Assembly (NCBI GenBank): GCA_964034945.1
Contig: OZ035962.1
Span: 108,019,534-108,083,533 of the forward strand
Direction of reading: 5' to 3'
From: Chrysopilus asiliformis
Lineage: Eukaryota > Arthropoda > Insecta > Diptera > Rhagionidae
Length of the DNA stretch: 64,000 nt
Each line of letters begins with the position of its first letter. Position 1 is the stretch's first letter. Positions 1 to 11,937 of this stretch are shown piece after piece. The notes below the pieces were generated by a model. That model searched no databases. It saw nothing but the letters and a program-made list of their open reading frames with translations, and had not been told where the DNA came from. Both the position numbers and the translations under genes were made by a program.

Positions 1-23
1 GCAACGACGGGTATACAAGCTAG
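1..23 (+). mobile_element. Helitron 3' terminus, cut by window edge
   Basis: The first bases repeat the end of the Helitron at 28996-29374: a short hairpin arm (CGACGGG), then CTAG followed by a host T. Helitrons end in CTRR about 10 bases after a hairpin and insert between A and T. Only the last 23 bases lie in the window, so strand and family rest on the match to the internal copy. Confidence 0.6.
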
Positions 24-1970
24 TAGTCAGATAATATAATATTCAAACCAAAAAAAAACATTAGTATTTTTAAGAAAATCGAGAAAAATTTTACAATTAG
101 CGTAAAATGAAACGTTACTCAATATCAAAAGCTTCAAAGACTATAATCGAAGGACTTTGATTGTTCAACCGATTGAGTTTAAATTTTTTAGTTACAGATT
201 TTTAAAGAAGGCGTAAAATTCCTTGAAACCTTTCACTCCATCCTCGTAGATCAAATCCTCCTCCCTTGGAATTACCAAAAAAAAACTCCTTAGATTCCAA
301 AAATAATGAAAAAATACTACACGATGACAAAAAATAATTGCTATGTGTGAGATATCGGTCTTATAGGAAGAGATTGATGGCAAGACTGATGACAGCCATT
401 ATTGCCGACAATTTAATATCACTTCCTTCGATATATCTTAGTTCTACATGTAGATGTGCCTGTAGCTACATTAGATTACTGTTTTAAGTCAAGTCCTATA
501 ATGGCGGCTGGAACCAACAAAATTCGATAGCAGAACATTTTCACCAGCCATCACGTATCAATTTGCACCCTAAATACATACGAAATTAAGACGTTTTTAC
601 TTTCCTAATGATACATTAATGAATTTTTCTCGGTGAGTTGCCTCCTTCACGTCATTTCGAATTAAACATTGTATGTGGACAAATGGGACTTTATTTCCTG
701 TCTTTCCAACATAAATGATCCGGCATAAGAATATGTTGTTTATAAAATGACTACGGAATTAAAATGGAAAGCTTCATTTCCGTTCCGCATTAAATCGTTT
801 CCCTTTAATTCCGTGTTTCCTCTTGAATCCTGGTTTCCCATTAGAATCTTAAGCGATTTATTCTATCAAAGTTTTTGCTCCTCTTGAATCCTTGTTACCA
901 ATTGGATTTTATCTTTATGAGACGATCTCTATCAAGTGTGATTTTTCCGGTGAACACATCATACGAGTATTTGTCTTTTAGTTTGTAGCTAAATTCTAAA
1001 TTAACCCTGAAAGTTTAAAGAAGGCTTTAAAGGGTAGGCTTTGCAGATTTTGGAGAGCTATCAGTTGCACCCCGAGAGAAAAATATCAACGTCACAAAAC
1101 TTTTAAACTGCCAAGATTTTTAACATTTTTTAAAAGTAATAAAATTTTTTGCTTTAATATTTCCGAAAAATAGTGTGAGCGCTCCAAGCTCTACCAACCT
1201 CTATGCAAACTATTCAAAAATACACTCCTAGTAACAAAAAGTATTCGGGAGTACTTTTAAGTAGCTTGTAGCTAATGTGCACCACAGTTCTGTTGACAAA
1301 ATTTTCATTTTTTACGTTTTTATTGAAATAAAATAAAAACTAAAATTTAAAAATACAGTGGTACCTTCATATAATAAATTTGCTAGGATAACGATAAAAT
1401 ATCATTTTATGGATAGAGTTTTCTTCATGTTTCTCTTTCAAAGTTCCGGGAAAAATACAGAAATTTCTTTATTTATGGAGGTTCCATTATAATATAATTT
1501 TGCGACAGCGTAATTAATTTCACAAGAATATAAACCTAATCAAAACAAAGCCCTCCGTATTTAATCCTTTCCTTTAAACTATAAACTAACGAACTATATC
1601 TTCTTCACTTGTGCAACTTTATTTAATTTCCATGCAGTGTGAAAATATGTTCAAGAAAAGTGATTCGAGCAATAACGATTTAAATATAATGCAAATCTTT
1701 CTGAGTGCATATTTTGCTTCAAGCATTACAAAAGATTTTCACAGAACAAGAAAAACACACTGAAATCAGTTTTCTGTAGAAATACATTTAAGGATTTCAA
1801 TTCATCACATTAGAATTTTGCTGAATCAGTCATTATTAAACTGGAGATTTGCACCTGCTGCATTTTATTCTCTTCAAGGCCATGCAAACTCAAGTCAAAT
1901 AAATCCATCGTGAATTTATGTAGAAGTTTTAATTGATTTATTTGATTTGTTTTTTTTTTTTACAATATAC
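24..1970. other. intergenic, no feature recognised
   Basis: This is AT-rich sequence with homopolymer runs and no coding region, RNA gene or clear inverted-repeat element. A pogo-like single end (CAGTGGTACC near 1358) is too weak to call. Confidence 0.5.
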
Positions 1971-1972
1971 TA

Positions 1973-2516
1973 CAGGGTGGGCCAGAATAGACGCAGGGGT
2001 TTGAAGTCTTTATAACTTTTTTTTTATTTTTATTTTTTTTATTTTGTTTCAGCATTTTGTTAAGAAGACTTGGGCAATTTAAAATGGACCTGTACACAAT
2101 AGAACAACGAACCGGTGGGCGGTGGGCTCAATGGCTCTTTTACGGGACATGTTTGGCGGACGCATTATTTCGAAAAGTTGCGATTTCAATTGGCCTCCGC
2201 GTTCACCTGATCTAAGGACTCCAGATTGTTTCCTTTGGGGATATTTGAAAGAAAAGGTGTACGTCAACAAGCCAACAACCATCAGCCAATTGAAAACCAA
2301 CATTCGCAGTGAAATCGAGGCCATAACACGAAAGGTTATGGAAAATGTCTTGGAAAGAGCACGGATTTGCGAAGCAGAAAATGGCCACCACTTGCGGGAT
2401 ATAATTTTCCATGTTTAGACCAAAAATATTCCCCATCAATCAACTACATGTATTTGAAAAAAAAATATAGGTTTAATAAAGAATTCAAACCCCCGCGTCT
2501 ATTCTGGCCCACCCGG
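1973..2516 (+). mobile_element. Tc1/mariner-superfamily deletion derivative
   Basis: The ends are near-perfect inverted repeats: CAGGGTGGGCCAGAATAGAC at the left, with the right end reading the same from CGGGTGGGCC on the other strand. TA target duplications lie at 1971-1972 and 2517-2518. At 544 bp it is well short of an autonomous element. It retains only the last third of a transposase reading frame (2122-2418), so the first catalytic residues are gone. This is a non-autonomous copy, mobile only if a full-length relative supplies transposase. Confidence 0.85.
2122..2418 (+). pseudogene. mariner-type transposase C-terminal remnant
   Basis: The 98 codons include NWPPRSPDLRTPDCFLWGY, which matches the block around the third catalytic Asp of insect mariner-like transposases (usually a PRSPDL..D.FLWGY pattern). 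A typical C-terminal tail follows (YVNKPTTISQLK, then HLRDIIFHV). The N-terminal helix-turn-helix DNA-binding domain and the first catalytic Asp are missing. The C-terminal frame is uninterrupted, which suggests a fairly recent deletion. It is not expected to be functional. Confidence 0.8.
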
Positions 2517-3143
2517 TATTTAAACTTGGTCCTAGTATCGAAAAATCTTGTTAATGATTTCGTAAGTAAAAATTATTTAATGCAATCCCATGGAAATATT
2601 TAAATGTATACGGGTTTTTTCGTCCAAATACAACCTTTTTCACATCAAATTGACTATTTTATAAATCAAATTCAGCATCTTACAAATCAAATAGAAATTA
2701 TAGAAATTTCATAAATAATCAACAAAATTTCATAAATAACCAAAATTCTAGTGCTGCAAAACCAAATTTTATAATTTTAGGAACCAAACCAAGAACTAGA
2801 AATCCAAAATAGAACTACTTCCAAAAGCATTTGGTTTGCATTTCTGGTATTTAGATGGAAATATGATTTCCACCTGAAGTTTTGTACTGTCCTTAGCTTT
2901 TCTCCTCATAAATGAAAATTTGTTTTACCAATTTCTCTATAATGGCACGGAACTTCCTCAAGTATTTTTAATGCCATTTTACATGGCCTTTTCATACATT
3001 GAAATTCAATTGTAATAAATTTCCAAATCCAATTAAATCGCATGATTCCCATATGAGTTTCTATTAAAAATTCGATGTGTAAGCAAGCCATTTTACTTTT
3101 CTTATTTGTTCTTAACCAATCAAATTAATAAAATAAAGTCTAA

Positions 3144-3538
3144 AGTCTAGTACGCAGTTCGAGTAAAATGAAATTTTCCATACAAATTTAACACTGCGCT
3201 TAAATTTAACCTCAGAAATTTTACCAAGCGGTACGCAGTTCGCTGGTAAAATGATGTGAAAAACTCATGTTGCAATGTTGCCTCACTAGATAGTGTAGAA
3301 AGTCTCCACTTGATTTTACCAGCATTTTAACTGTTCGGTACATTAAATTCGAGGTAAAAATTTGACAGATGAAAATAATAGAGGTTCTGTTTCCAGTTTT
3401 CTTAACGAGTGTGGTTTTTTAATTGTGTGTGCTCGGCTGTCAATGTTTTTTCTCCACAAACAGTTTTTACTTCGGTTTTAATGTGCCAATTTGGAGACCG
3501 CGTTAAAATTTCATTTTACTCGAACTGCATACTAGGCT
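3144..3538. mobile_element. MITE with 3-bp TAA duplication (Harbinger-like)
   Basis: Terminal inverted repeats start AGTCTAGTACGCAGTTCGAG at the left and AGCCTAGTATGCAGTTCGAG at the right (reverse strand), and pairing continues through GTAAAATGAAATTTT. The direct duplication TAA is at 3141-3143 and 3539-3541, the TWA pattern of PIF/Harbinger elements. There is no coding capacity. It lies about 600 bp beyond the 3' end of the TOX gene. Confidence 0.75.
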
Positions 3539-4156
3539 TAACAATTATTCAACTACCCTAAATTTTGTTCCAATTATTCACGTACTTCACGAAACTTTGA
3601 CTTTGTGAAAGGACAGGATTATGGAATTAACTTTTATCACTTGTAATTTTACCTGGCCGTAAAACTAATTGCAACCATAATAAAAGTATCATAAAAGGTT
3701 AATGAGAGTCCTGTAAATTAGCATTAGAAGATTTTCCTACCTGTAATAAACATACTTGCTTTGCTTCAAAACTTCAGGTACATAATTTTGAAATATGAGA
3801 GCCGCTACCTCTGAGAACTAAACTACAGTAACTAATTTATTTTTAACTTACAGACTTTTTCTCATTAAAAATCTTAAATACAATTCTCTTCTAAAATAAT
3901 TAAAATATTCAAAAATGTTTATAGCAATCGTAACTGTAAAACACTTCCATTTTTTTCAATATGGTGAAAAATCAAAACCCCTCTAAATTATAATCCAAAC
4001 TAGTACTACAAAAGCACTCGAAAGCGTGGCCAAAAATAAACCCAGCAAAATCATTTAAAATTAATTTTATTTGAGTAATCAAATATCCTTAAAATTAGTT
4101 TGTAAAGATACAAAGTTGTAATTCTTTTATAATAAATTGAAATGTACGTTGAAAGC

Positions 4157-5344
4157 TCAGTAGGATTCCTGCTGGAGGCTATTCGTCTGCACCCATTTGC
4201 TGAACACGTCCCGACAATGAATGATAACGCATTCGTTGCTGCAGTACTCATCCTCCCAGTCAGGATTAACAATAGCTTCGTTGGGACATCCTGTGCGAAT
4301 GCATTTTTGCAGGACAGCCGATCCATCGCCGCTTGCCTCCCTCTCCATTTCCGCTTGCTGGTCGCTCGACGAATTGTGGTCAATTCCACCGTCCAACGAG
4401 TTTTGCTGCATCATTTGGCCGGGCATGTGATCAGAGCGGGGCGAAGTGAGGGTGGAGTTGCCGGCCATTCGCTGAATTATCACTCCCTTGGGTGATTGGG
4501 AGCCGCCACCCTTCATCATAATCGAAGAACTTCTAGAGCTGACCATCATATTCTCGCCTATCCCGCCATCCTGCATGGCTACTGATTGATGAATGGAAAC
4601 GTCCTCACCCTTCGACACTGCGTTGGCCCGGTATTCGGCAAGCTGCCGCAGGTATTCCTTTTTGGCATTCTCTGCTTTTTTCTTGTACACATTTTTGTGT
4701 TCAACATCGAGTGCATCCCACATGGACGAGACTATTTTCGAAACTTCACCGAACGACGTGTCCGGATTCTGGTCTTTGATGGCAGTCTGTGTGTCGCGGA
4801 AGAAAAGGGCGTACGCCGAGACAGGCTTCTGAGGCTCGTTGGGGGTATCGCGTTTCTTTCGCTTTTTCGGGTCTTTCAGCTGGTCGAAGGTTGAAGGATC
4901 CGAAGACGAACTGAACCTGCGGAAGCTGTCATCGCTTTCGTCACTGAGCAAGTTGGACTCCATTGCGAAGCTCTGATGCGGAGCACCTGCCAATGTCGCG
5001 TGCTGAGGCTGGTAAATGCCCTGAAATGGCTGGAAGTCACTGGTAGTTTGGTTAATTAGCGGATACGCTAATGGCGATGCAAACTCTGCTGTTGCCAGTG
5101 AATGATCAACTGGCTGGTGGTACTCGCTGAAGTACGACTGATTGAAATAATCGCCGGAACTGACCGAGTCGATGTCTTGATTACTGAAGTTCAACTGGTG
5201 GGGGGCAGCAGGGGCGAGGAGAGCACCAGCCCCTACTGGATCGAATGAGTCGACGAAGGGAAGTGCTGAAGAAAGGTCGACGAAATCTTCGTCCCCAAAA
5301 GACGGAGTGTGAAACAAAGTCGTTTGGTCGCGACTTGAGGACAT
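4157..5344 (-). CDS. TOX-family HMG-box protein
   Basis: This 395-residue intronless frame encodes a nuclear HMG-box chromatin protein. Residues about 1-150 are acidic and rich in Ser, Pro and Gln, as in TOX transactivation regions. A basic stretch (KKRKKR, about 160) looks like a nuclear localisation signal. One HMG box spans about 169-240 ([16 protein letters not shown], then [11 protein letters not shown]). The C-terminal Cys/His block ([12 protein letters not shown], then [16 protein letters not shown], about 343-390) is the conserved tail of TOX4-type proteins, which points to the TOX3/TOX4 side of the family. In vertebrates TOX4 joins a PP1 phosphatase complex on chromatin; that role is inferred here. 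The ATG is at 5344 and the stop at 4157. An AATAAA-type signal lies just downstream near 4065. Lack of introns is unusual for the family and could mean a retrocopy. Confidence 0.92.
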   Translation of the reverse strand: MSSSRDQTTLFHTPSFGDEDFVDLSSALPFVDSFDPVGAGALLAPAAPHQLNFSNQDIDSVSSGDYFNQSYFSEYHQPVDHSLATAEFASPLAYPLINQTTSDFQPFQGIYQPQHATLAGAPHQSFAMESNLLSDESDDSFRRFSSSSDPSTFDQLKDPKKRKKRDTPNEPQKPVSAYALFFRDTQTAIKDQNPDTSFGEVSKIVSSMWDALDVEHKNVYKKKAENAKKEYLRQLAEYRANAVSKGEDVSIHQSVAMQDGGIGENMMVSSRSSSIMMKGGGSQSPKGVIIQRMAGNSTLTSPRSDHMPGQMMQQNSLDGGIDHNSSSDQQAEMEREASGDGSAVLQKCIRTGCPNEAIVNPDWEDEYCSNECVIIHCRDVFSKWVQTNSLQQESY

Positions 5345-6992
5345 TCTATAAATAACCGAAGCAATTGGCGGTCGGCATCACTGTTCTGCACTGTTCTGCA
5401 AATATAATGCTAAATTTATTTAATTTCGTACGCCAACGTACCGCAAAAACACTCGACAAACAAAATAAACAGAACGAAACGCAAAAAAACTTCTTGTTCG
5501 CAAACGTCAAATTAATGTCTTAGCCGAAGACCATAACGAAGCATTGGGAGTTACAGTGAGATTAGGAAGTTCTTTGAATTGAAGGCGCGAAAATATATTT
5601 TCAATTATTTTTACTGCCTTCTATTTGCTGGCTAACATCAATTTACTGGCCCATGTATGAAAATTTTTCATGTCATGTTGAATTACATCCTAAACAAAGT
5701 TCTCATTTATAAATTTTTGCCTTATTCCATTTAGGAATATAAATTCACAAAATTTAAGAATCTCTTTTCCTAAATTTAATATAAGAAAACATTCAATTTA
5801 CACTCCCTTGAACAACGCGGTAAATCTGTGGATTAAATGAATTTTCCTATTTACCTGGAATGTAACATAATTGTAAACTAATGTACATAAATAAAATAAA
5901 TAAAAAAATAAATAAAATAAAATATTTGTCTTTCAGAAATTTCGTTGCCATACGCAAAACAAAATATTTTAGTTGTTCTAACATTATTTGCATTTATAGT
6001 TTCCACATTTAAACAAATTTCAATGTTGGTCGAATTATTTATATTTTCATTTCGATATTATATATGTATTTCATTTGCGATGTTAAATATTTCAATAAAT
6101 CATAGAAAATATTTTCTAACAAAATTGAAACTCATATAGTTTTTTTTATTAACAAATTTTCATAAACAAAAATTTCTGATCCTGATATGATATTTAATAA
6201 AAAATTCTTTATCGGTTTCTTATCCGATAAAAAATTCACTTCTTAAACGTTATCAAAAAAAATGAAGAAAAGTTTGCTTTATCGAAAAAGGTGTCAATGG
6301 AATTTTAGAAAAGTTCCTCTCAGATTCAAAATTATGCAAATTTATTGAACACCATCTGGTGATACATTTTTCAATATCTGAAAACGATTAAGTGATGATG
6401 TCCCTTTCTGAAAGCATTTATTTACGATTTGATAAATTCACAGAATTTGTCTAAAAATGGGTTATGAGTGGGTGATCAATGAGGTTGTCCCTGAATCCTT
6501 TTAAAGAAAGGATTCGAATGTTATTTTTAAACAGTCTGGTTGTGTAAAAGGGTGTAACCCTTTGTTGAGGGGATCTACTTTTTAATGGTTACATCAAAAT
6601 TCCAGAGCCAACAAAAATGATGAATTACTTTTTCGTAGAATTGTTATATTGTTTAAGAATTTAATGATATTCTTTTTCATTTCTAGATTTTTAGTACACT
6701 AAGCGGTATCGCAATTTAGTCCCCTTTTCCCCTATTAAAAGACTGTTGGAGGCCCTTCGTATCACTAAAATATTTAATTCTGTACTATTGCAAAGTCGCA
6801 AACAAACAAACTTAGATGAATTTCCTTTTACAAAAAGCTCTTATTTACAAAATCTTTATTAGTTCTTCTGCAGACATCCTTTTGTGGAAGGAAAAACGTC
6901 CATTATTTTTACTTTTTTTAAAATTGCTCATTACGGCAACAAAAGCTCCAAAACAAACTCAACAATAAATTTTACCAATAGTGACCAACAAT
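5345..6992. other. TOX 5' flank and AT-rich intergenic DNA
   Basis: The first 200 bases must hold the TOX promoter and leader, but no TATA box is evident. The remainder is AT-rich with a short AAATAAAATAAA run near 5890 and no convincing gene. Confidence 0.5.
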
Positions 6993-7238
6993 CAAGGCCC
7001 AATTAACCATAGGGCTAATTGGGCTACAGCCCAGGGGCGCCATACAGCCCAGGGGCGCCAATTAATATTTAATTCACATATTTATAAAAATTTTTGAATT
7101 TTATTTTGCGTAAATATATATTTAAGTTTTGAATTAAAGAATATTTTAAAAAATAAAATTGAATTTTTACAATAAAACTATGTAAGGGTGCAAAATTTTA
7201 TTTAGCCCAGGGCGCTCAAACTTGTTAATACGGCTCTG
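6993..7238. mobile_element. hAT-type MITE with 8-bp duplication
   Basis: A perfect 8-bp duplication CCAACAAT flanks the element (6985-6992 and 7239-7246), the hallmark of hAT insertions. The ends are imperfect inverted repeats (CAAGGCCCAATTAACC at left, CAGAGCCGTATTAACA at right on the reverse strand). The motif AGCCCAGGGGCGCC is tandemly duplicated at the left end. There is no coding capacity. Confidence 0.75.
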
Positions 7239-7360
7239 CCAACAATGCAATATTGACCAACTTAATAAATATTATATTAAATGTTAGGAACTTAAACGAG
7301 AGCGATTTGTGTAAAAAAAACAATGTTCTGTAGAGAACAATCAAAACTTTCGAAACAGTA

Positions 7361-7876
7361 CCAGGAAGACCGAGCGTTGCTCGGCGACCTCAAAATTCTA
7401 CTTTTGCTGATTTTTGGGGAAAAACTAAGTTCACATTATCTTTACAGAGCTTTTCCAGAGTTTTTAAATTCCCGACCTAGAAAGCTAGAACTAAAACTAA
7501 CGCGCGATAACAAAATTTCATAGAAATCGGTTGAGTGGTTATTGAGTAATCGCTGTCACCGATTTTTGAAACGTTGTTTTGTGACACCAGGTGAGGGTTA
7601 TCGAGGGGAGGGAAAAGTCAGGTTTGTAGTAGAAAAATCGAAAGCCCTTAGACCCCTTAGTAATACTGTAAAGTTTCATTAAGATCGGATCACCCAATTC
7701 GAAGATACCAGGCGAGGGGTATCGAAGGGGAATTTTCTCAGAGGTGAGACCTATCTAGATCGGTTTTTTGTCCCCGAAAATCCCTAACCCCCAAGTTTCG
7801 TGAAAATCGTTAGGCGGGTTTTCGAGATTGTTTCTGCAGACAGACAGACAGACGTTCCTCGTATTATATTATAGGA
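7361..7876 (-). mobile_element. non-autonomous Helitron
   Basis: Read on the minus strand it begins TCCTATAATATAATACGAGG, preceded by A. It ends in the hairpin CCGAGCAACGCTCGG, followed by TCTTCCTGG and then host T. TC start, CTRR end, subterminal hairpin and insertion between A and T are all Helitron rules. The interior has the CAGACAGACAGACAG run and the phrases around TTTCGTGAAAATCGTTAGGC that recur in insect repeats. No Rep/helicase coding region is present. Confidence 0.75.
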
Positions 7877-8966
7877 TATACTACTGACCAATATGCCCCT
7901 TAAACATTTCACAAAAAAAAACACAAAAAAGGCTGATATTTTTGAAATTGGGTTTTTGAAAATGATTAACAATTTAAACCGGTTTATGGATATATAGTTG
8001 CCAAATCAGATTTATTAGCTCTTTTTGAACAATTCTTAAATCTTCGACAGCAAAAGTTCAGTAAGAAAACACGTCCATGCACTTACAATCACATTAAGTT
8101 GAATTGAACAATCTTCCTTCGTCTTCTATACTGATGTGTGTATCGACTTTCTTTTATAGTCCTGCAGGAGAGTCAATAATTGAGGTACATGTACTTATAG
8201 TGATCTTCTCTGGCTACTTCAATCACCAATGAAGTCAAATTGTCGGACGTGATTTGTTTATCTTTCGGTGATTTACCCTAATCTGATAAAGCATAAGAAA
8301 TACAATTTCTTCTCAAATCGTTGACCTACCCTTGAGCGTTTTATATCGCCCACTCATTTCCAAACAACGAACAGACTTTTTCTGTTGTATTTTTCTGGGA
8401 TCCCCATTCAAAATTAGAGTCAACATGAACATTTTTTTATCTTGTAGCATATTAAAAGTTAAAAAAAAAATTGGCACGCGGCAGTGATTCCTCGAATTAG
8501 TGCTTTTCCATGAATCAGACTGGTATGTATTTAATCTGTATGTATGTATATATGTATGGATTTATGTATTTTATCGATAACGAAGTATGCTTAAGATATT
8601 AATAAAAGAATTTCTCGATGCGTGCCCGAGGTCACAAATATGACTCATGCAGAAAACATAAAACATCTGCTATTGGTTATAATTTGATTTGACCATAATT
8701 TAAATACTTGTAAAGAAACGCTTCTAAATTCAATCGAATGGAAAAATGATGAGAACTTCAATTGTTTCCCTAAAGTAATCCAATAAAATCTATAGTTATT
8801 TGAAATATATTTACATTTTAGAGTTATTTGAAAAATATCTACAAAATATTTTCAATTTTATTGATTTGGAATAATTGTTTTTCGCCAAATTTTGTTCTAC
8901 TTGTTCACTTTCATAAAGACCGATGTTTTAGTAGCCATTATTTAAATTCACCCATAATTTATTGAA
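7877..8966. other. intergenic, RIIa-like gene 5' flank
   Basis: AT-rich sequence with a short TATG-rich simple repeat near 8530-8570. No gene or element ends were recognised. Confidence 0.4.
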
Positions 8967-10622
8967 ATGTCAACAAGCCGTAACTCGGAAAAACCTTCCA
9001 TTCGCCTAGTAGAAAAACCACCCTATGGTTTTTTAGATGAAGACCAAGTCACTCTATCTGATGACCAAAAGATCAAACTAGACATTGAAATCATTCATGC
9101 ACGTCGCAAGGACTCAGCATATCTTAAAGAACATCCAGAGGTAAAATAAACAAAAAAAAAATTTAGAAAGGGCTGTCCAGAAAACACATTACTCCCAGTC
9201 GGAAAAATGGTGGCACAATCTAAGTTTTGAAACGCACGTAAATTCGATGCGTAAATAACAATTTAAGAGCAGTGTTTCCAACATTTTGTGAGTAATGCTT
9301 CACTTGAAGGCCTTAAACAATGTGACATCCCTTTTCCTAAACAAGTATACTGAAACCTGCGGCTTAAAGCAAAAATTAGCATGATTTTTTTACAGCTTCT
9401 AATCGAAGTAAAACTAATTTCAATTGTTTTTATAAGATTCGCGCGATAATTCGAGAAATTCTCCAAGCGGTCTTAAAAACTATGCCCAATGATTGGAAAA
9501 GCAGCTTGCGGGAAATTTTTGAACAACCTAGGGAAATACTACAAGGAAAGGTATGTTTTTCACTATTATTTAATTGCACCGTAATTTCTAGAAGCATTAA
9601 AAATTGCCTCACACTTAGTCAATATCTCCCCCTCTATGTCGCTGTCCACCGAAAATCTGTACCAGATTCTTAAAAAATAGTATGGTCACCCGTTCTGTGG
9701 GTGGCTATGAATCTTAGGATTCTATCTATAAGTTCCTACAGTTTCCTTAAACTTCCTTACCCTAATTTAACCCTAGATCCGTGTGCCCAGAACGATTTTT
9801 TGGGGTTGTATTTTCCCATTGTATTTCTTACTTGTTTAACGAATAAACCACATTTTTATGATTTTTAAACAAACATGCCATACATTTTCTATTATAATTA
9901 CATCTGAGTGCCCAAGTACACAATACACCCATACCTCGATATACGGCCCCTCGTTTTACGGCCTTCCGCTTTTTGAATTGCGTCTCAGTTTTGAAATACG
10001 TTGCACATTGATTCGATAAACGGTCAAAAATCGGACAATATTACATTGAAATGCACTGCGATCAATAAATCCAATACTTTCCTAAAAAAAACGTTCCGGT
10101 GTTTCGATATACGGCCTAAATTTTTGGAACCAATCTCGGCCGTATATCGAGGTATAGGTGTATATGGAAGTTTTATAGTACACGGGTCTAGGGTTAAAAA
10201 AAGGGTCGGGTTAAATCGTCATTTCGAATCGAACAGGCTTTAGAATTCAAGTTCCGTTCAATCAGAATTTTGCCACCCCTCCCCCGCCTACACACAAGAC
10301 CACAAGTACTCCTCTTCCCTGCATTGTGAGGTCTTGAATCCTCTAATTGTATTGCTGTCAACAATTGAATTAGCATTTAAAATTTTATTCTAATTTTTTT
10401 TAGATTTATCCACGTTTTCGGCATGGCTCAGGAAAGTATTCTAAATTCCAGTTAAATAAAAAATATGGGAATATTGGGAAAAGCAAAAATGATTTGGATC
10501 TATCGAAGTCTAAGTTCAGTCAAGATCTGTTTTTTAGGGATAGTGAATTGAACACAGAAAGTGAAAACACTCTCGAAAAAGTTGATTGTGAGTGTATTAT
10601 CCAGACTATTCCATTGAATTAG
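8967..10622 (+). CDS. RIIa-domain (RIIAD1-like) small protein
   Basis: Three exons are proposed: 8967-9140, 9437-9550 and 10404-10622. All junctions are phase 0 with GT/AG ends and give 168 residues. Exons 1 and 2 join to read AYLKEHPEIRAIIREILQAV followed by LKTMPNDWKSSLREIFEQP. This resembles the RIIa dimerisation/docking helix pair of RIIAD1-type proteins (YL..H.EV..LI..FLR.V...P). Such domains bind A-kinase anchoring helices and are common in sperm flagella and cilia; that role is inferred. The last 72 residues are Lys/Ser-rich with no recognised domain. AATAAA follows at about 10681. The exon 2 acceptor (ending TTTTTATAAG) is the least certain junction: the more pyrimidine-rich AG upstream at 9396 stops at once when read in phase 0. 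A MITE lies in intron 2. Confidence 0.55.
9926..10160. mobile_element. TA-flanked MITE, pogo/Tigger-like ends
   Basis: Inverted ends CACCCATACCTCGATATACG (left) and CACCTATACCTCGATATACG (right, reverse strand) are flanked by TA. ACCTCGAT followed by AT-rich bases recalls pogo/Tigger termini. The element sits in intron 2 of the RIIa-like gene and has no coding capacity. Confidence 0.7.
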
Positions 10623-11270
10623 AGGAAGCTTCAATTATGAATTAAAATTTCATTTGTTAAATTACATGGAAAATATATTTCAATAAAGTATGGTTTCCGT
10701 CTTGTTCAAGAACTATGTTACTTTAGTTTTACTTTAAAGAACTATAATTAACCTTTTGATAGGTAAACATTTAAAACTTTTTGGTAAGTAAAAAATTAGC
10801 ATCATTCTGTTGCGTTCGTGTCCGTTTTCTAATTCAACTGTATCGTTATTTCTTCTCGGGTACAGACCATATACTGAACTAAAACTCCGATTATGTCTAG
10901 AGCAAAAAGATATTTATTTAATGCCTTGGCTTTTCGCCTGCTAGGCTTCTTCAAGATGGCTTAATTCTGTGATACATCTTTTGTTTATAACAATTAACAA
11001 TTTGTGTACTTACAGTTGTAATTAATTTTCGTGTGAATTTCAAACTGACGCTCTCGAGATCCCCATTTTCTAGTTTCAGAAGACACGATTCTCGGCAGCC
11101 TAAAAGTCGAATTCATCCGACTAAAAGTTTGAAAGTAAATTTGTATTAAGTTTTTGGTCTCTTCCCTCCAAAACGTACATAAATTTGTTCATCTTACAGG
11201 AAAGTTCTCTAAAAAAATTAAAACGTTTCACAAAAAAATTTTTTTAAATCCATAAGGTAGAAACTTTTAT
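10623..11270. other. intergenic, no feature recognised
   Basis: This stretch holds the 3' flank of the RIIa-like gene (AATAAA near 10681) and then AT-rich sequence without a recognised gene. Confidence 0.4.
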
Positions 11271-11937
11271 GAGTGTGTTTACATTGGGATTCACTTTGAG
11301 GCGGCACGTCTTTCCTCATTTTTCTGCCGTGTGCACACGGTTCGATTCATAAACCGGTCTCATCAACAAAACTAAACGACAGGTTTCAACGACCAGACTC
11401 AAAAACCGGTTTGCGACCGATAATTTTAACCCTTTACTGCATGAATTTTTCTATTTGGCTAGAAATTTGGATTCCAAAGGAAAATCACATTCTCATTTTG
11501 GAAAAAATACTTAAAAAAATCGGGCATCAAAATTATATAGGATTTAATGCGATTTTCCGATTTTATCATCCATTCTAAATTACGGAATAACGGTAGTTTT
11601 CGTGTGGTAAATATAAAACTTACGGTTTATTTACCTTTTTTTTTTGTCACTACAAAATATCCAAAAGTAAAAATTTCACTAGTTTACTTTTATTATAGTA
11701 AAAACAAGCAAAAAACAAAAATCATTAAAAATTTAAAACTAACTCCAAATGGAGTATCTCTGATTTTTTTTCCTTAAAAGCTCTTGATTTTATTGAAGAT
11801 AAATTCTTCGGATTTTTTTTTTTGTAAATTCACAGATTTACTCTTTATTTAAATCATTCCATATATAAATGGTTTTTACAGCCACCCAATTTTTCTAAAA
11901 CGATTATTTAAATAACCATATCATATATGATATACTA

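Noticed and set aside
4142..4495. Plus-strand ORF of 117 codons
   Set aside because: It is antisense to the TOX coding region, which has a recognisable domain order.
9396..9436. Upstream acceptor (TTTTTTTACAG) for exon 2 of the RIIa-like gene
   Set aside because: Read in the phase set by exon 1 it reaches a stop within 18 codons; the AG at 9436 keeps the frame and the domain match.
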